DNA of 64,000 nucleotides from Planctomycetaceae bacterium (GTDB lineage Bacteria > Planctomycetota > Planctomycetia > Planctomycetales > Planctomycetaceae), in assembly GCA_021732975.1 (NCBI GenBank), contig JAKFWC010000006.1:1-64000 (forward strand). Reading direction: 5' to 3'. Position numbers and translations under genes: made by a program. Below, one piece after another: positions 1-8,664 of the stretch (positions within the stretch are counted from its first letter, which is position 1; each line of letters starts with the position of its first letter). The notes beneath the pieces are model-generated. The model was given only the letters and a program-made list of their open reading frames with translations, did not search any database and was not told where the DNA came from.

Positions 1-656
1 AGGATGTGATGCGCCCCCGCGGCGGCGACCACCGCGGCCCGTTTTGCGGACTCCTGTCCTTTCACGTCGGTGTAGTCGATGGGATACCGGCCGTAGAGCG
101 ACACGGCGTCCTGCCACGAAAACACCGCGGGCGGGATATCGAGCGCTCCGGAGAAGAACCCAACGGCTTCGGCCAGGCTACCAACCGGAATGATTTCGAC
201 TCCTTCCACCACCGCGGCTTCCCGCGCGTTCGCCACCGGAACAACGATCCCGCGGCTGCCCTGTTTCTTGGCCGCGAGCGCCATCGACAACGTGCCCCGA
301 GCCGGGCGGATGGTACCATCGAGCGCGAGTTCGCCGACGGCTCCGTAACTGGCGAGTTTGTCCGACTGCAATTGTCCGCTGGCAACGAGCAGTCCGAGAG
401 CGATGGACAAATCGAGGGATGCGGCTTCTTTGGGCAAGTCAGCAGGCGAGAGGTTGATGACCACACGGTCGACAGACCGGGCGTAACCACTATTGATCAA
501 TGCCCGCTCAATGCGGTGCGTGCTCTCCCGCACGGCGGCTTCCGCAAGACCAACAAGAATGGTTTTCGGCACGGCGCCGGGCGAAATATCGACTTCGACT
601 TCGATCGCCGCGGCGTCAATGCCGAGCAACGTGTACGTGGAGAGTTTCGCCAGCAT
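1..656 (-). CDS. YifB/ComM family Mg-chelatase-like AAA ATPase, N-terminal part (runs off the left edge)
   Basis: The minus-strand reading from an ATG at 656 is open to the window edge. It starts MLAKLSTYTLLGIDAAAIEV and continues with the LonC-like N-terminal domain typical of YifB/ComM, including PGAVPKTILVGLAEAAVRES near residues 27-46, VINLSPADLPKE near 70-81 and a GELALDGTIRP segment near 113-123. The end of the readable part, GQESAKRAAVVAAAGAHHIL, sits just before the place where the Walker A loop should follow, so the ATPase core lies outside the window. ComM is known as a hexameric helicase aiding branch migration during natural transformation; whether this homologue does that is inference. 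The start fits the family N-terminus. Confidence 0.9.
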   Translation of the reverse strand, partial: MLAKLSTYTLLGIDAAAIEVEVDISPGAVPKTILVGLAEAAVRESTHRIERALINSGYARSVDRVVINLSPADLPKEAASLDLSIALGLLVASGQLQSDKLASYGAVGELALDGTIRPARGTLSMALAAKKQGSRGIVVPVANAREAAVVEGVEIIPVGSLAEAVGFFSGALDIPPAVFSWQDAVSLYGRYPIDYTDVKGQESAKRAAVVAAAGAHHI

Positions 657-837
657 GCGGATCACACGCCTTACGGGAACGGTGTTCAGGTGTGGCAATT
701 GTGCGGAAGTTAGTGGCGGGCTTCAACTCGGCCGCTCAGAATCATCGGGGGTGAGTGGCGGTTGAAATCGTTATTTCCCGAGTTCAAATTGTCGTTAGGA
801 ATTTCCCGTATCGCTCCTGTCAGAGAAAGCCGCGAAA

Positions 838-1779
838 ATGGCCCGATATCGCGATGGGTTGCCACAGCTGGCGAGTCAGCCCTTCCTCACAGACGGCGGG
901 CTGGAAACCACGTTGTTGTTTCATGAACGGCTCCCTCTGCCCCATTTTGCGGCGTTCGATCTGCTCCGCACCGAAGCGGGGACCAACATTCTCAAGCGTT
1001 ATTACGAGTCGTATGCGGCTCTTGCGGTTGCGCATGGAATGGGTCTGATTCTGGACAGTGCCAGTTGGCGCGCCAGTCCCGATTGGGGAGCGAAACTGGG
1101 TTACGACGCCATCACTCTGGCCGAAGCGAATCGGCGGAGCATCGCCCTGCTGGAAGAGATTCGCACCGCCGCCGCGACCGAGTCGACACCGATGGTGATC
1201 AGTGGTGCATTGGGGCCGCGCGGCGACGGTTACCGCACGGAGTCGCGGATGTCGAGCAACGAAGCCATGCGCTATCACCAGGTCCAGGTTCATGAGCTGG
1301 CGGAAACCGAGGCGGACATGCTGACGGCTTTCACGATCAATTATGTTGAGGAAGCCATCGGGATTGCCATGGCTGCCCGTCGGGCCGCGATGCCTGCGGT
1401 GATCTCGTTCACGCTGGAGACCGATGGGCGACTGCCTTCCGGTCAGACACTCCCCGACGCGATTCAACACACGGATGACGCGACGGACGGCTATCCGCAG
1501 TATTACATGATCAATTGCGCTCATCCGGCCCACTTCGCGGAAGTGCTGCGCGATCCGGCTCCGTGGCGTGAACGAATTCGGGGCATCCGGGCCAATGCCT
1601 CCCGGCGGAGTCATGCGGAGTTGGACGAAAGCCCCGATCTCGATATTGGCAATCCGCTCGAACTGGCGGAAGACTATCGCACCCTGCGCCGGGAACTCCC
1701 TCACATGACCATTTTCGGCGGGTGTTGCGGCACCGATCTGCGACACGTCTCCGCGATTGCCACCGCGCTGCAGTCATGA
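838..1779 (+). CDS. Homocysteine S-methyltransferase family protein
   Basis: This 313-residue protein has the homocysteine S-methyltransferase barrel fold signature. An N-terminal LTDGGLETTLLFHE motif (residues 17-30) is followed by INCAHP with Cys227 and by GGCCGTD with Cys296 and Cys297. Those three cysteines are the expected zinc ligands that activate homocysteine thiolate. The family moves a methyl group from S-methylmethionine, betaine or methyl-tetrahydrofolate to homocysteine; the donor cannot be read from sequence. It stands alone, 181 bases from the divergent yifB-like gene. No cobalamin-binding domain is attached, so it is not a full MetH. Confidence 0.85.
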   Translation: MARYRDGLPQLASQPFLTDGGLETTLLFHERLPLPHFAAFDLLRTEAGTNILKRYYESYAALAVAHGMGLILDSASWRASPDWGAKLGYDAITLAEANRRSIALLEEIRTAAATESTPMVISGALGPRGDGYRTESRMSSNEAMRYHQVQVHELAETEADMLTAFTINYVEEAIGIAMAARRAAMPAVISFTLETDGRLPSGQTLPDAIQHTDDATDGYPQYYMINCAHPAHFAEVLRDPAPWRERIRGIRANASRRSHAELDESPDLDIGNPLELAEDYRTLRRELPHMTIFGGCCGTDLRHVSAIATALQS

Positions 1780-1852
1780 AGGAGAGTGGTTCGCCGTCGG
1801 CTCCCATCTGCGAGAAAATCACCGTGGGGACATCTGTTGCGACGGGTTACCC

Positions 1853-1880
1853 TTGCCGAAGCATCGGCATCGTCCATAAT
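1853..1880 (+). promoter_or_regulatory. Candidate sigma70-type promoter for the secreted cupredoxin-like gene
   Basis: TTGCCG at 1853-1858 and CATAAT at 1875-1880 are separated by 16 bases and lie about 65 bases before the ATG at 1946. The match is 4/6 and 5/6 to the vegetative consensus. This is a visual match only. Confidence 0.4.
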
Positions 1881-1945
1881 AGCGGGGGTTGCCTGAGAAA
1901 CGTCCCGCCCACTGTCCCACCTTGTTTTGTTCAGAAAGAAGCACC

Positions 1946-2707
1946 ATGCGTCTCCACACGTTCAGCACGCTGGCGGTTGCCGTCGCGGTTTCCTTCCCGA
2001 CGTTGGCCTCCGCTCAATGGGGCGGCATCAAGGGACAAATCGTTCTGGATGGTGACATCCCCACCCTCAAGGCTCTTGTGGTGAAGGGTGACCAGAACGC
2101 CAAGGATGCGGCCGTGTGCGCGAAGGACGGCGTCCCCAATGAAACGATCATCGTCGATCCGGCCTCAAAAGGGTTGGCGAACGTGGTGGTTTATCTGCGG
2201 AAGAAGCCCGCCAAGATCAATCCTGAAATCGCCAAGCCGAAAGAAATGTCGATCACTTACGATCAAGTCGGCTGCAAGTTCATTCCGCACGTGGCGGTGG
2301 TGCAAGTCGGGCAATCCATCAAGGTGGTGAACGGCGACGCGATCTCGCACAACACCCGCAATGCCCCCATCAAGAATCCGGGCTTCAACTTCATTGTGAC
2401 GCCGAATGATCGCGTCGGTGTGAATGTCACAAACCAGAACCAGGCGGAAACCGTGCCAATGCAGATCGGCTGCGACATTCACCCGTGGATGCGCGGTTAC
2501 TGGGTGATGGTCGATCATCCGTACGCGGTGGTCACCGGGGCCGATGGCAAGTTCGAGATCGCCAATTTGCCCGAAGGCGAAAATGAATTCCGCGTCTGGC
2601 ACGAAGGCCCCGGCTACATCGAGAAGTCGCTCAAAGTGAAGGTCAAGGCCGGCAGCGTGACCGATGTCGCGACCATCAAGGTCAAAGCCGCCGATCTGAT
2701 GAAGTAA
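1946..2707 (+). CDS. Secreted cupredoxin/carboxypeptidase-regulatory-like protein
   Basis: The ATG at 1946 is preferred over upstream codons because it has an AGAAAGAAG purine tract before it and opens a clear signal peptide (MRLHTFSTLAVAVAVSFPTL, cleavage near ASA-QW at 23/24). The mature protein has a cupredoxin-like region with His135 and the cluster GCDIHPWMRGY, giving Cys176, His179 and Met182. This is the H...C-x2-H-x2-M pattern of a type 1 copper site. A short beta domain of the carboxypeptidase-regulatory type follows (GADGKFEIANLPEGE, near 198-212). Likely periplasmic or exported, with an electron-transfer or copper-binding role by inference. It is monocistronic, ending at a strong terminator. 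Confidence 0.75.
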   Translation: MRLHTFSTLAVAVAVSFPTLASAQWGGIKGQIVLDGDIPTLKALVVKGDQNAKDAAVCAKDGVPNETIIVDPASKGLANVVVYLRKKPAKINPEIAKPKEMSITYDQVGCKFIPHVAVVQVGQSIKVVNGDAISHNTRNAPIKNPGFNFIVTPNDRVGVNVTNQNQAETVPMQIGCDIHPWMRGYWVMVDHPYAVVTGADGKFEIANLPEGENEFRVWHEGPGYIEKSLKVKVKAGSVTDVATIKVKAADLMK

Positions 2708-2736
2708 CCAACCCGGTTCGCCAATGACGAATTCCA

Positions 2737-2768
2737 CCGCCCGGAGGCATCTCTTCCGGGCGGTTTTT
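2737..2768 (+). terminator. Rho-independent terminator after the cupredoxin-like gene
   Basis: A perfect 9-bp GC stem (2737-2745 with 2755-2763, CCGCCCGGA) closes a short loop and is followed directly by five T residues (2764-2768). It lies 30 bases after the stop codon. Confidence 0.9.
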
Positions 2769-2862
2769 CGATTTTTGGTCGTCCTTGCGAACGATCAGCG
2801 GGTCTGGTATCTTGCGGAGCTTCCCGGCGGTGGTGCCGGGGTTTTCAGGGAGCGGTAGGGTC

Positions 2863-2961
2863 ATGGCCAAGAATCAACGCAAAGTCAATAAAGCCAATCA
2901 CGGACGGCGTCCGGCGAGTTCGAAGTCGCGCAAAGCCAAACGGAAGAAGCTCTGCTTCTAA
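2863..2961 (+). CDS. 32-residue strongly basic protein
   Basis: A short gene encodes 32 residues starting MAKNQRKVNKANHGRRPA and ending with an Arg/Lys-rich stretch (SRKAKRKKLCF). About half of the residues are Lys or Arg. A GGTAGGG tract sits two bases before the ATG, and the gene is framed by the terminator at 2737-2768 and a hairpin at 3001-3020. Size and charge resemble small ribosome- or nucleic-acid-binding proteins such as bTHX, but the sequence does not match bTHX as I know it. RNA or DNA binding is inference. Confidence 0.65.
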   Translation: MAKNQRKVNKANHGRRPASSKSRKAKRKKLCF

Positions 2962-3000
2962 CCGCCGTTGTCCGCCGTCTGCACCGCTTGCGGTTTCGCG

Positions 3001-3020
3001 CCCCGTGTGAATTCACGGGG
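3001..3020. terminator. Palindromic hairpin in the convergent gap, possible terminator
   Basis: CCCCGTG at 3001-3007 pairs with CACGGGG at 3014-3020. It lies between the 32-residue gene and the convergent membrane/spermidine-synthase gene. There is no T-run, so termination is only suggested by position. Confidence 0.4.
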
Positions 3021-3042
3021 TGCCTGCATTTCCGGGCTGCGT

Positions 3043-5988
3043 TCAATCCTGCGTCGTAAAGACAGGCAGCATCAGGTTTTCCGCCGGGGCGAAGTCGTCC
3101 CGCAGAATTTGTCCTTCGGCGAGTGACAGCAGGGAATCCATCTGACCGCCGCGGACCAGTTTTTCGCCTGCGGCCGGAATTTCCAGCCACGCGAAGGGCG
3201 CTCCCTGCCAGTAGCCGGTCTTCTCCAGATCCTGCATCGATAACGGTCGGCGGGAACACACGGCGACGAAGGTGTCGCGATCTTCCGTCGGTTCTTCCTG
3301 CGCCGTGCTGAACACGTAAATGCACGGGAAGACGGCCGCCAGCGTATTGACGTAGCGCCCCAGAAAACGCCCCGATCCCGGTTTGCGGGTCCGCTCGGCA
3401 CCGCGATCGACGATCTGCGTCCATTGAGCATCGTCCGGCCGTAATTCACGCAGGGACCGCTGCAATTCCGGGGAAACCGCTCCGCGAAGTCCGAGCACCC
3501 AGCGATCGGCATCGATGCGGAAGGATTCAATCCCGCGGAATGGCTCCGGACACGGCATCCAACCATTGGTGAGTGCCCCCTGCCCTCGCAAAGCTTCCGG
3601 TAAAGGAACCGGTAGCGTTGGTTTCCCACGGGTCTTCGCCGCTAACTCCTGCACTGTGGCACCCCAGATTACATCGTCCGGTGCCGCCTTCATGAGACGG
3701 CGTTCGTCGGCCGTGGAAATCGTGGTTTTCGCGGCGAGGATGAATCGTGCCAACGTTCCCGGTTTGAGTTCCAGTGGGGCCAGTTCGGGCTTGAGGATCG
3801 GCAGCACGGCTCCGGGCGGTGACTGAATCAGGCTTGCAGGAATTTCGCCGTCGTAATCGACTTCCGACGCGCCGACGCTGCCGCCGGGAAGCTCGATGCG
3901 CGGATAGATATCGATGATGTTCGCCTGCAGCACCCCATTCGGTGACAACAGGGCTGCCAGCTTCTGGGTGAATTCCACGGTGGCGAGATGCCACGGGATG
4001 CTGAAATCGTTGAAGGCATCGCCGTAAATGAAGTCGTACAACTCGGGTGACTGCCCGGCTTCCTTAAGCCGTCGGTTCGCACGCAACAGGTCGTCAACAG
4101 TGTTGCGGGCATCGCCAATCATCGTGTGAATGCGTTCTTCATCAGCCTTGGTCAGCCCCAGTTCCTGTTGCACTGCTTTGTGAACGGCGGGATCGAGTTC
4201 CGCCACATCAATCCGTCCGGCATTAGGAAACTCGGCGAGAAACCAGCGCGGAAAGATGTAGCCGCCGCCGCCGAGAAACAACGCACTCACTTTCGCCGAG
4301 CGCTTTCGCAACGATTCGATCGCCGTTCGCCACGGGGCTTGTGGACTCAGTGCTGCGAGTTTGTCTCGCAGTTCCGCCGAGATGGGTTCATACGCCGTGA
4401 GAACTTCCAAATGCCGGTCGTAACGGATCGTTTGAAACGCGTCCGCAGGGAACGTGATTTCTTCAGGCAATGTGGGCAATGATGCCGTTGAGAAGCCGCC
4501 CCAACGCGGTTTCGTGGTTTCGGTGTGGAGAAAATCGAGGGCATTCCAATACGCGGCATCGGGTGATCGCTGCCGCAGCGCATCGAGTACTTCCTTCGAT
4601 GGCGTCCGGACCCAGAGTCGTCGCGAGGTGGCTTCCCACGAGACGCCGTCCGGCAGCTTTTCCAGCAGAATGTCGACGCCGGGAAATTCCGGAATCACCG
4701 CAAACGCATCGGTCGCCGGCGCAGGAGCCGCCTGCTTGGTGACCGCGGCGTAAACCTGCTCGTATTCGTAGTGCAGATTCGTGGGTTCATCGGGGTTGTA
4801 GTAAGCGTGGATGAGCTTATCGAGCCGCAGGGCCTTGACCGGCGTGCCATCGAGCATGTCGTCGCTAACATGGATGTAGGAGTAACTGCTCTCATCGTAA
4901 TACTGGCCCGGTTGATCGCCCCGGAGTTCGACGAGCAGGCCAAGTTCGTGCAGCTTCTGGCCGACTTCACCGCCAAAGACGCGCCAGGAATTGACCGACT
5001 CGCGTGCGAGATCAGAATCGGAGCCGAGATTCCAGGTGTTCGCCGTCCGTTCAGCCCACACGGTTGCGGTGGGGCGGGTGATGGTCGCCATCGCCAACAG
5101 AATTGCGAGCATCTGCAGCCAGCCGCAGACGACCGCCGTTCGGAACGTCCACCGTGGTCCTGCCACGGCGATGGCCATCAGCGCAAGGATTGTGGAAGTC
5201 AGCCCAACGATGGACCGTGTCCCCCACACGTCGATCAGATAGAACCCCGTGACAAAAGTGCCGACGATCGAACCGAATGCTCCCCAGGCATAGACGTTCC
5301 CGACGGTTTGCCCCATGCGCGAACTGCGAGACAAAGCCATGCTCGCCACCAGCGGCGACGTAGTGCCCATCAGCAATGCAGGCAGCAGGAAGGACATTGA
5401 AACGAGGCACAAGACCCACATCGGCCATGACAGTGCATCGGGTTTCGGCAGGTCGGTAATCACTTGGTCGATCCACAGCACCCCGGCACACGAAAGACTC
5501 GCCGCGAGCAACATCCATGACAACGTTTTCGCGCGGTCGTACCGATCGGCGAGCCAACCGCCGAGGTAATTGCCGATGGTAATTCCCGCAAGGACGACGC
5601 CGATCACCGAGGTCCAGGTATAAAGCGAACTGCCGACGTGCTTGGCGATGAGCCGCGACGCCGTCAGCTCGAGCATCATGACGCAGACGCTGCCGATGAA
5701 CACGAGGGCATTGAAGCCCGCCAGCGCGAGCCAATCGGAACCCTGCTTTCGCGGCCGCGCTTTCGGAATGGGCGAGACGGAAATGGGTTCGTTGCGGCCC
5801 GGCGTTTTGCGAACCGTACCGTCTGGGTTGGGAGCGGGGAGATCCCCCGGCGACCACCCCGAAAGTCCACCGGGAATCTTGTAGGTGGCTTCGTCGTCGG
5901 GGGGCGAAGAAGCACTTCCACCCGGCGTCGTGTCGGCATTCCAGGCGCGTTGTTCTTCGGGACGCGGCGACGCAGGGGTCTCGCTCAT
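3043..5988 (-). CDS. Membrane-fused spermidine/spermine synthase-like protein
   Basis: This 981-residue protein has a proline-rich cytoplasmic head (1-84), then about eight hydrophobic segments (roughly 88-305) of the transporter-like type found fused to spermidine synthase domains. The synthase half begins with QYYDESSYSYIHV (near 362-374), a counterpart of the family ESxYQ motif. Roughly 150 unrelated residues follow before the Rossmann part: ALFLGGGGYIFPRWF near 569, IDVAELDP with Glu597 and Asp599, IGDARN at 624-629, and YGDAFND with Asp657. The usual GGGDG loop is GGGGY, so the substrate may differ from putrescine. A further 280 C-terminal residues are unassigned. The family makes polyamines or related aminopropyl products; the activity here is unproven. 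Confidence 0.75.
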   Translation of the reverse strand: MSETPASPRPEEQRAWNADTTPGGSASSPPDDEATYKIPGGLSGWSPGDLPAPNPDGTVRKTPGRNEPISVSPIPKARPRKQGSDWLALAGFNALVFIGSVCVMMLELTASRLIAKHVGSSLYTWTSVIGVVLAGITIGNYLGGWLADRYDRAKTLSWMLLAASLSCAGVLWIDQVITDLPKPDALSWPMWVLCLVSMSFLLPALLMGTTSPLVASMALSRSSRMGQTVGNVYAWGAFGSIVGTFVTGFYLIDVWGTRSIVGLTSTILALMAIAVAGPRWTFRTAVVCGWLQMLAILLAMATITRPTATVWAERTANTWNLGSDSDLARESVNSWRVFGGEVGQKLHELGLLVELRGDQPGQYYDESSYSYIHVSDDMLDGTPVKALRLDKLIHAYYNPDEPTNLHYEYEQVYAAVTKQAAPAPATDAFAVIPEFPGVDILLEKLPDGVSWEATSRRLWVRTPSKEVLDALRQRSPDAAYWNALDFLHTETTKPRWGGFSTASLPTLPEEITFPADAFQTIRYDRHLEVLTAYEPISAELRDKLAALSPQAPWRTAIESLRKRSAKVSALFLGGGGYIFPRWFLAEFPNAGRIDVAELDPAVHKAVQQELGLTKADEERIHTMIGDARNTVDDLLRANRRLKEAGQSPELYDFIYGDAFNDFSIPWHLATVEFTQKLAALLSPNGVLQANIIDIYPRIELPGGSVGASEVDYDGEIPASLIQSPPGAVLPILKPELAPLELKPGTLARFILAAKTTISTADERRLMKAAPDDVIWGATVQELAAKTRGKPTLPVPLPEALRGQGALTNGWMPCPEPFRGIESFRIDADRWVLGLRGAVSPELQRSLRELRPDDAQWTQIVDRGAERTRKPGSGRFLGRYVNTLAAVFPCIYVFSTAQEEPTEDRDTFVAVCSRRPLSMQDLEKTGYWQGAPFAWLEIPAAGEKLVRGGQMDSLLSLAEGQILRDDFAPAENLMLPVFTTQD

Positions 5989-6084
5989 GCGGCGGTCTCA
6001 ATTCGCAGGGCTATTGATGCGGAGTGGAAGTGATCGAGCCAATCGTACCGTGTCGCCAACCCGCGCGACAGCAAAGCGCTCCGA

Positions 6085-6171
6085 GGCGAGCGGGGGGACG
6101 TGAGTCCCCCCGGTGATGGAGTTTGAATCTCAGAATAAATCACCGGGGGGACTCACGTCCCCCCGCTCGCC
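6085..6171. repeat. 33-bp perfect inverted repeat (palindrome family A)
   Basis: Arms 6085-6117 and 6139-6171 are perfectly complementary (33 of 33) around a 21-base spacer. The arm contains GGGGGGACGTGAGTCCCCCC, itself nearly palindromic. The right arm lies inside the end of the next gene and encodes its last residues. The form suggests a small non-autonomous mobile palindrome or a stable RNA hairpin. Confidence 0.9.
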
Positions 6172-6804
6172 GGCTTTACTTGTTGTCAGCTCCGTTGTCA
6201 CCGGCAACGAGAAATACCGACGGCGGCAGAACTCCCACACGGTCAGGCTGGATTCAGGTTGGTTCTCGCGCATGGCCCGCAGGGTTTCACTGCCATCGTG
6301 CAGGAAGGTGAACGCTGTGATCACCAGAATCGCTGCGGCGGTGAGCAAGCCGGTGCGGAGCGAGTCGTGAGTCGAGAGAACCAGCAACCACGGTTCCCAA
6401 GGGTCGGTCGTGATTGGGGGCGCACTGTGAGATGGGGCGGTCACCAGAGTCCGCGGATCGTGGGTCAGGGAATCATCCACCGGGATCACTTCTTCCCCGG
6501 CGGCGCTGGCATCGAGTTCCAATCGAACTAACTCGGCGACAAACTGCGGGTCTTGATCGAGGGCCGCGACCATCCGCCGGAGCGCGTCGACCTGGTTTTC
6601 TTGCTCGACGAGTTGGTAACGCTGGGCGACGTACGCCTGCTGCCAGCGCTGCCATTGGACGATTTTCGGTGCGAGTGCCACCCCGGCGTAAAGCGCTGCG
6701 GCAGTCAGCAGCACCAGCCAAAACAGAATCGACGTGACCCCGCCCCACCAGGCCGAACAGGTTATCGGCGGCGTCGCCGTCGCAGCGGTGAGATCGCGGG
6801 ACAT
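6130..6804 (-). CDS. FtsB/DivIC-like septum formation initiator family protein
   Basis: The start at 6804 (MSRDLTAATA) gives 224 residues; the longer upstream reading has no family support. A membrane helix (about 24-46) leads into a coiled coil (about 50-82, QLVEQENQVDALRRMVAALD) and the segment DQDPQFVAELVRLEL, which resembles the end of the FtsB/DivIC helix. The GEEVIP motif follows. A second hydrophobic helix lies near 152-168, which is unusual for this family. FtsB-type proteins scaffold the divisome, but many planctomycetes lack FtsZ, so the role is uncertain. The last dozen residues and the approach to the stop come from the palindrome at 6085-6171. Confidence 0.65.
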   Translation of the reverse strand: MSRDLTAATATPPITCSAWWGGVTSILFWLVLLTAAALYAGVALAPKIVQWQRWQQAYVAQRYQLVEQENQVDALRRMVAALDQDPQFVAELVRLELDASAAGEEVIPVDDSLTHDPRTLVTAPSHSAPPITTDPWEPWLLVLSTHDSLRTGLLTAAAILVITAFTFLHDGSETLRAMRENQPESSLTVWEFCRRRYFSLPVTTELTTSKAGERGDVSPPGDLF

Positions 6805-6932
6805 GGCACCCGTGCCGTCCAGAGAGATGGACAACTCAGGTACAGCATCGAAAGGACCGCAGTCGTTCTTGAAGGAAATCGTTGCGCCAGTGGTGCCGGA
6901 GTCGATTCGATTGCCAGAATCGGGTCTGCACC

Positions 6933-6965
6933 AATAAAGAAGCCCGGGAATGGCCGTCCCCGGGC
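6933..6965 (-). terminator. Intrinsic terminator downstream of the pilin-like gene
   Basis: On the minus strand GCCCGGG (6965-6959) pairs with CCCGGGC (6948-6942), and the stem is followed by TTCTTTATT. It lies about 30 bases after the stop of the gene at 6996-7493. Confidence 0.75.
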
Positions 6966-6995
6966 GATTTTTCAGTCGTGAATCTCGACAGGAGT

Positions 6996-7493
6996 TCACG
7001 CGTCGTTATCGTCACGGTCCGAGCGGACATTCGGCGGTTTCGATGGCGAACGGTCGTCGTCATCGCTCGTTTCTCTTTCGGCCTTTTCCTTCATTTTCTT
7101 CTTCGCACCCTTCTTGGCCGGGGCGGGCAGATCATTGGGCTTTGGCGCATCGCCTTCGATGATCACCGGGGTGGGCGTTGTGGCGTTCGGATTCTCGGCT
7201 TCGCCCGGGTTTGACGGATCGGCACACAGCGCCTGGATGGATTCCTGCACATCCTGCTGGCGGTAGCACGAACCGGCCGTCCATGCGCCACAACTGCGAT
7301 GGCCGTTGATCTCGTAGCTCTGGTCGAGACTGCGGATCGCATAGGCGAAATCTTTCATTTCTCCGTCAACCGCATTGGCCGCGACCGATAACCCGGTGAT
7401 TGCTCCCAGAACCGCAATGGTTCCGACTGTCACCACTTCCGCGGAGAGGACAGCCCCCTGCTCGTCTTGCCATAACCATCGAATCCAATTCAT
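6996..7493 (-). CDS. Flp-pilin-like small membrane protein with charged tail
   Basis: This 165-residue protein opens MNWIRWLWQDEQGAVLSAEV and has one hydrophobic helix at about 14-42, directly after a DEQGA motif. That layout resembles Flp/TadE-type pilins, where a short leader precedes the assembly helix. Two cysteine pairs (residues 68-76 and near 90) follow. The C-terminal 50 residues are proline- and then Lys/Asp-rich. An AAGGA ribosome site lies just before the ATG. A prepilin peptidase is encoded at 13389-14684, but no pilus assembly genes are in the window, so pilin function is tentative. Confidence 0.6.
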   Translation of the reverse strand: MNWIRWLWQDEQGAVLSAEVVTVGTIAVLGAITGLSVAANAVDGEMKDFAYAIRSLDQSYEINGHRSCGAWTAGSCYRQQDVQESIQALCADPSNPGEAENPNATTPTPVIIEGDAPKPNDLPAPAKKGAKKKMKEKAERETSDDDDRSPSKPPNVRSDRDDNDA

Positions 7494-7781
7494 GTTCGGT
7501 TCCTTGATCTGGACTCGGCCATCGTTGCGGACGGGCTGGGTCCAATTGTGCCGGTTGTATCGATTGCAACGACATTAGCGATTGTAGCGGTCACCCGCGC
7601 CGCAGTAAAGATAGGTTGCTTGTGGGGCTTGGGCTGATTTCGGTTGACTGTGGATTCGAGATCGACAACCGTCTTTCCGTGCGGCCCGGTGGTTGATCGT
7701 TTCGGGTCGCGGTAGACTTCGAGAGAGGCGTTGCCAGCGCGGCAATAAATCGATTCGATTCTCACGAGACCAGCCGATCCC

Positions 7782-8555
7782 ATGGGTGAGATGATTCTTC
7801 TGGGGACCGGCACCAGTCATGGCGTGCCGGTGATTGGTTGCCGGTGCCCGGTCTGCCGGTCCGACAATCCCCGGAATCAGCGGACGCGCACCGGCGTGGC
7901 AGTTCAGGCTCCCGAGGGGATGTTTCTGATTGACACGTCGCCGGAACTCCGGATTCAATTGCTCCGCGAGAAGATCGACCTCGTTCATGCCGCCGTTTAC
8001 ACGCACAGCCATGCCGATCATCTGTTCGGACTCGATGACCTGCGGTTGTTCGGCTATTACCTGAAGCGGCCGATCCCGTTGTATTGCGAGGAAATCGTCG
8101 AGCAGCAGATTCGCTCGGCGTACTCGTATGCGTTTCTGCCACCGGATCCGGAGATTCACCACGGGGCGTTGCCGATGCTGGAGATTCGCCGCATCGGACT
8201 CGAACCCTTCGAGTTGCTCGGGCTGAAAGTTCAGCCGATGCGGTTATGGCATGGCAAACTCGGCGTGCTGGGTTACCGCGTCGGCGATGTGGCGTTCTGC
8301 ACCGATGTCAGCCGCATTCCCGAGGAGAGTTTTCCGCATCTGGAAGGGTTGGACACGCTCGTCATTGATGCCCTGCGAGAGACTCCCCACACGACCCACT
8401 TTGGCATTCCGCAGGCCTTGGAAGTGGTCGAGCGGGTTCGGCCGCGGCGGACGTATCTCACCCACGTGTCGCACCATCTGGAATACGAAGCGACGAACGC
8501 TCGGCTGCCTGCGGGGGTGGAACTCTCGTATGATGGCCTGCGAATTCCATTGTGA
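7782..8555 (+). CDS. Metallo-beta-lactamase-fold hydrolase, PhnP-like
   Basis: The 257-residue protein starts MGEMILLGTGTSHGVP and has the paired cysteines of PhnP-type enzymes (GCRCPVC, residues 19-25). The THSHADH motif provides zinc ligands, and FCTDVS, DALRETPHTTHFG and LTHVSHH follow as further metal-site segments. PhnP hydrolyses 5-phosphoribosyl 1,2-cyclic phosphate; related proteins act on other cyclic phosphodiesters. No phosphonate genes are nearby, so the substrate is open. An alternative start at 7791 would remove only three residues. The 288 bases before it separate it from the divergent pilin-like gene. Confidence 0.8.
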   Translation: MGEMILLGTGTSHGVPVIGCRCPVCRSDNPRNQRTRTGVAVQAPEGMFLIDTSPELRIQLLREKIDLVHAAVYTHSHADHLFGLDDLRLFGYYLKRPIPLYCEEIVEQQIRSAYSYAFLPPDPEIHHGALPMLEIRRIGLEPFELLGLKVQPMRLWHGKLGVLGYRVGDVAFCTDVSRIPEESFPHLEGLDTLVIDALRETPHTTHFGIPQALEVVERVRPRRTYLTHVSHHLEYEATNARLPAGVELSYDGLRIPL

Positions 8556-8565
8556 CAAACCTTTC

Positions 8566-8634
8566 ACCAGCCCGTAGCGCGAGCAAGGGAGTCCGCGTTC
8601 TGCTCTAACTCCCTAGCTCGCGCTACGGGCTGGT
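8566..8634. repeat. Inverted repeat, palindrome family B copy 1
   Basis: Arms of 27 bases (8566-8592 and 8608-8634) match except for one position and share ACCAGCCCGTAGCGC with the element at 12585-12646. It fills the gap between the MBL hydrolase and the next co-directional gene. Confidence 0.85.
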
Positions 8635-8664
8635 CGGGGCAGGTTGAAGACAGGACACGAGACG

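Noticed and set aside
6..713. 235-codon open frame on the plus strand
   Set aside because: Antisense to the YifB/ComM reading, which has strong family motifs and simply lacks a stop inside the window.
5051..6001. 316-codon open frame on the minus strand
   Set aside because: Arg-rich composition, and it overlaps the motif-bearing frame of the membrane/spermidine-synthase gene; a GC-frame shadow.
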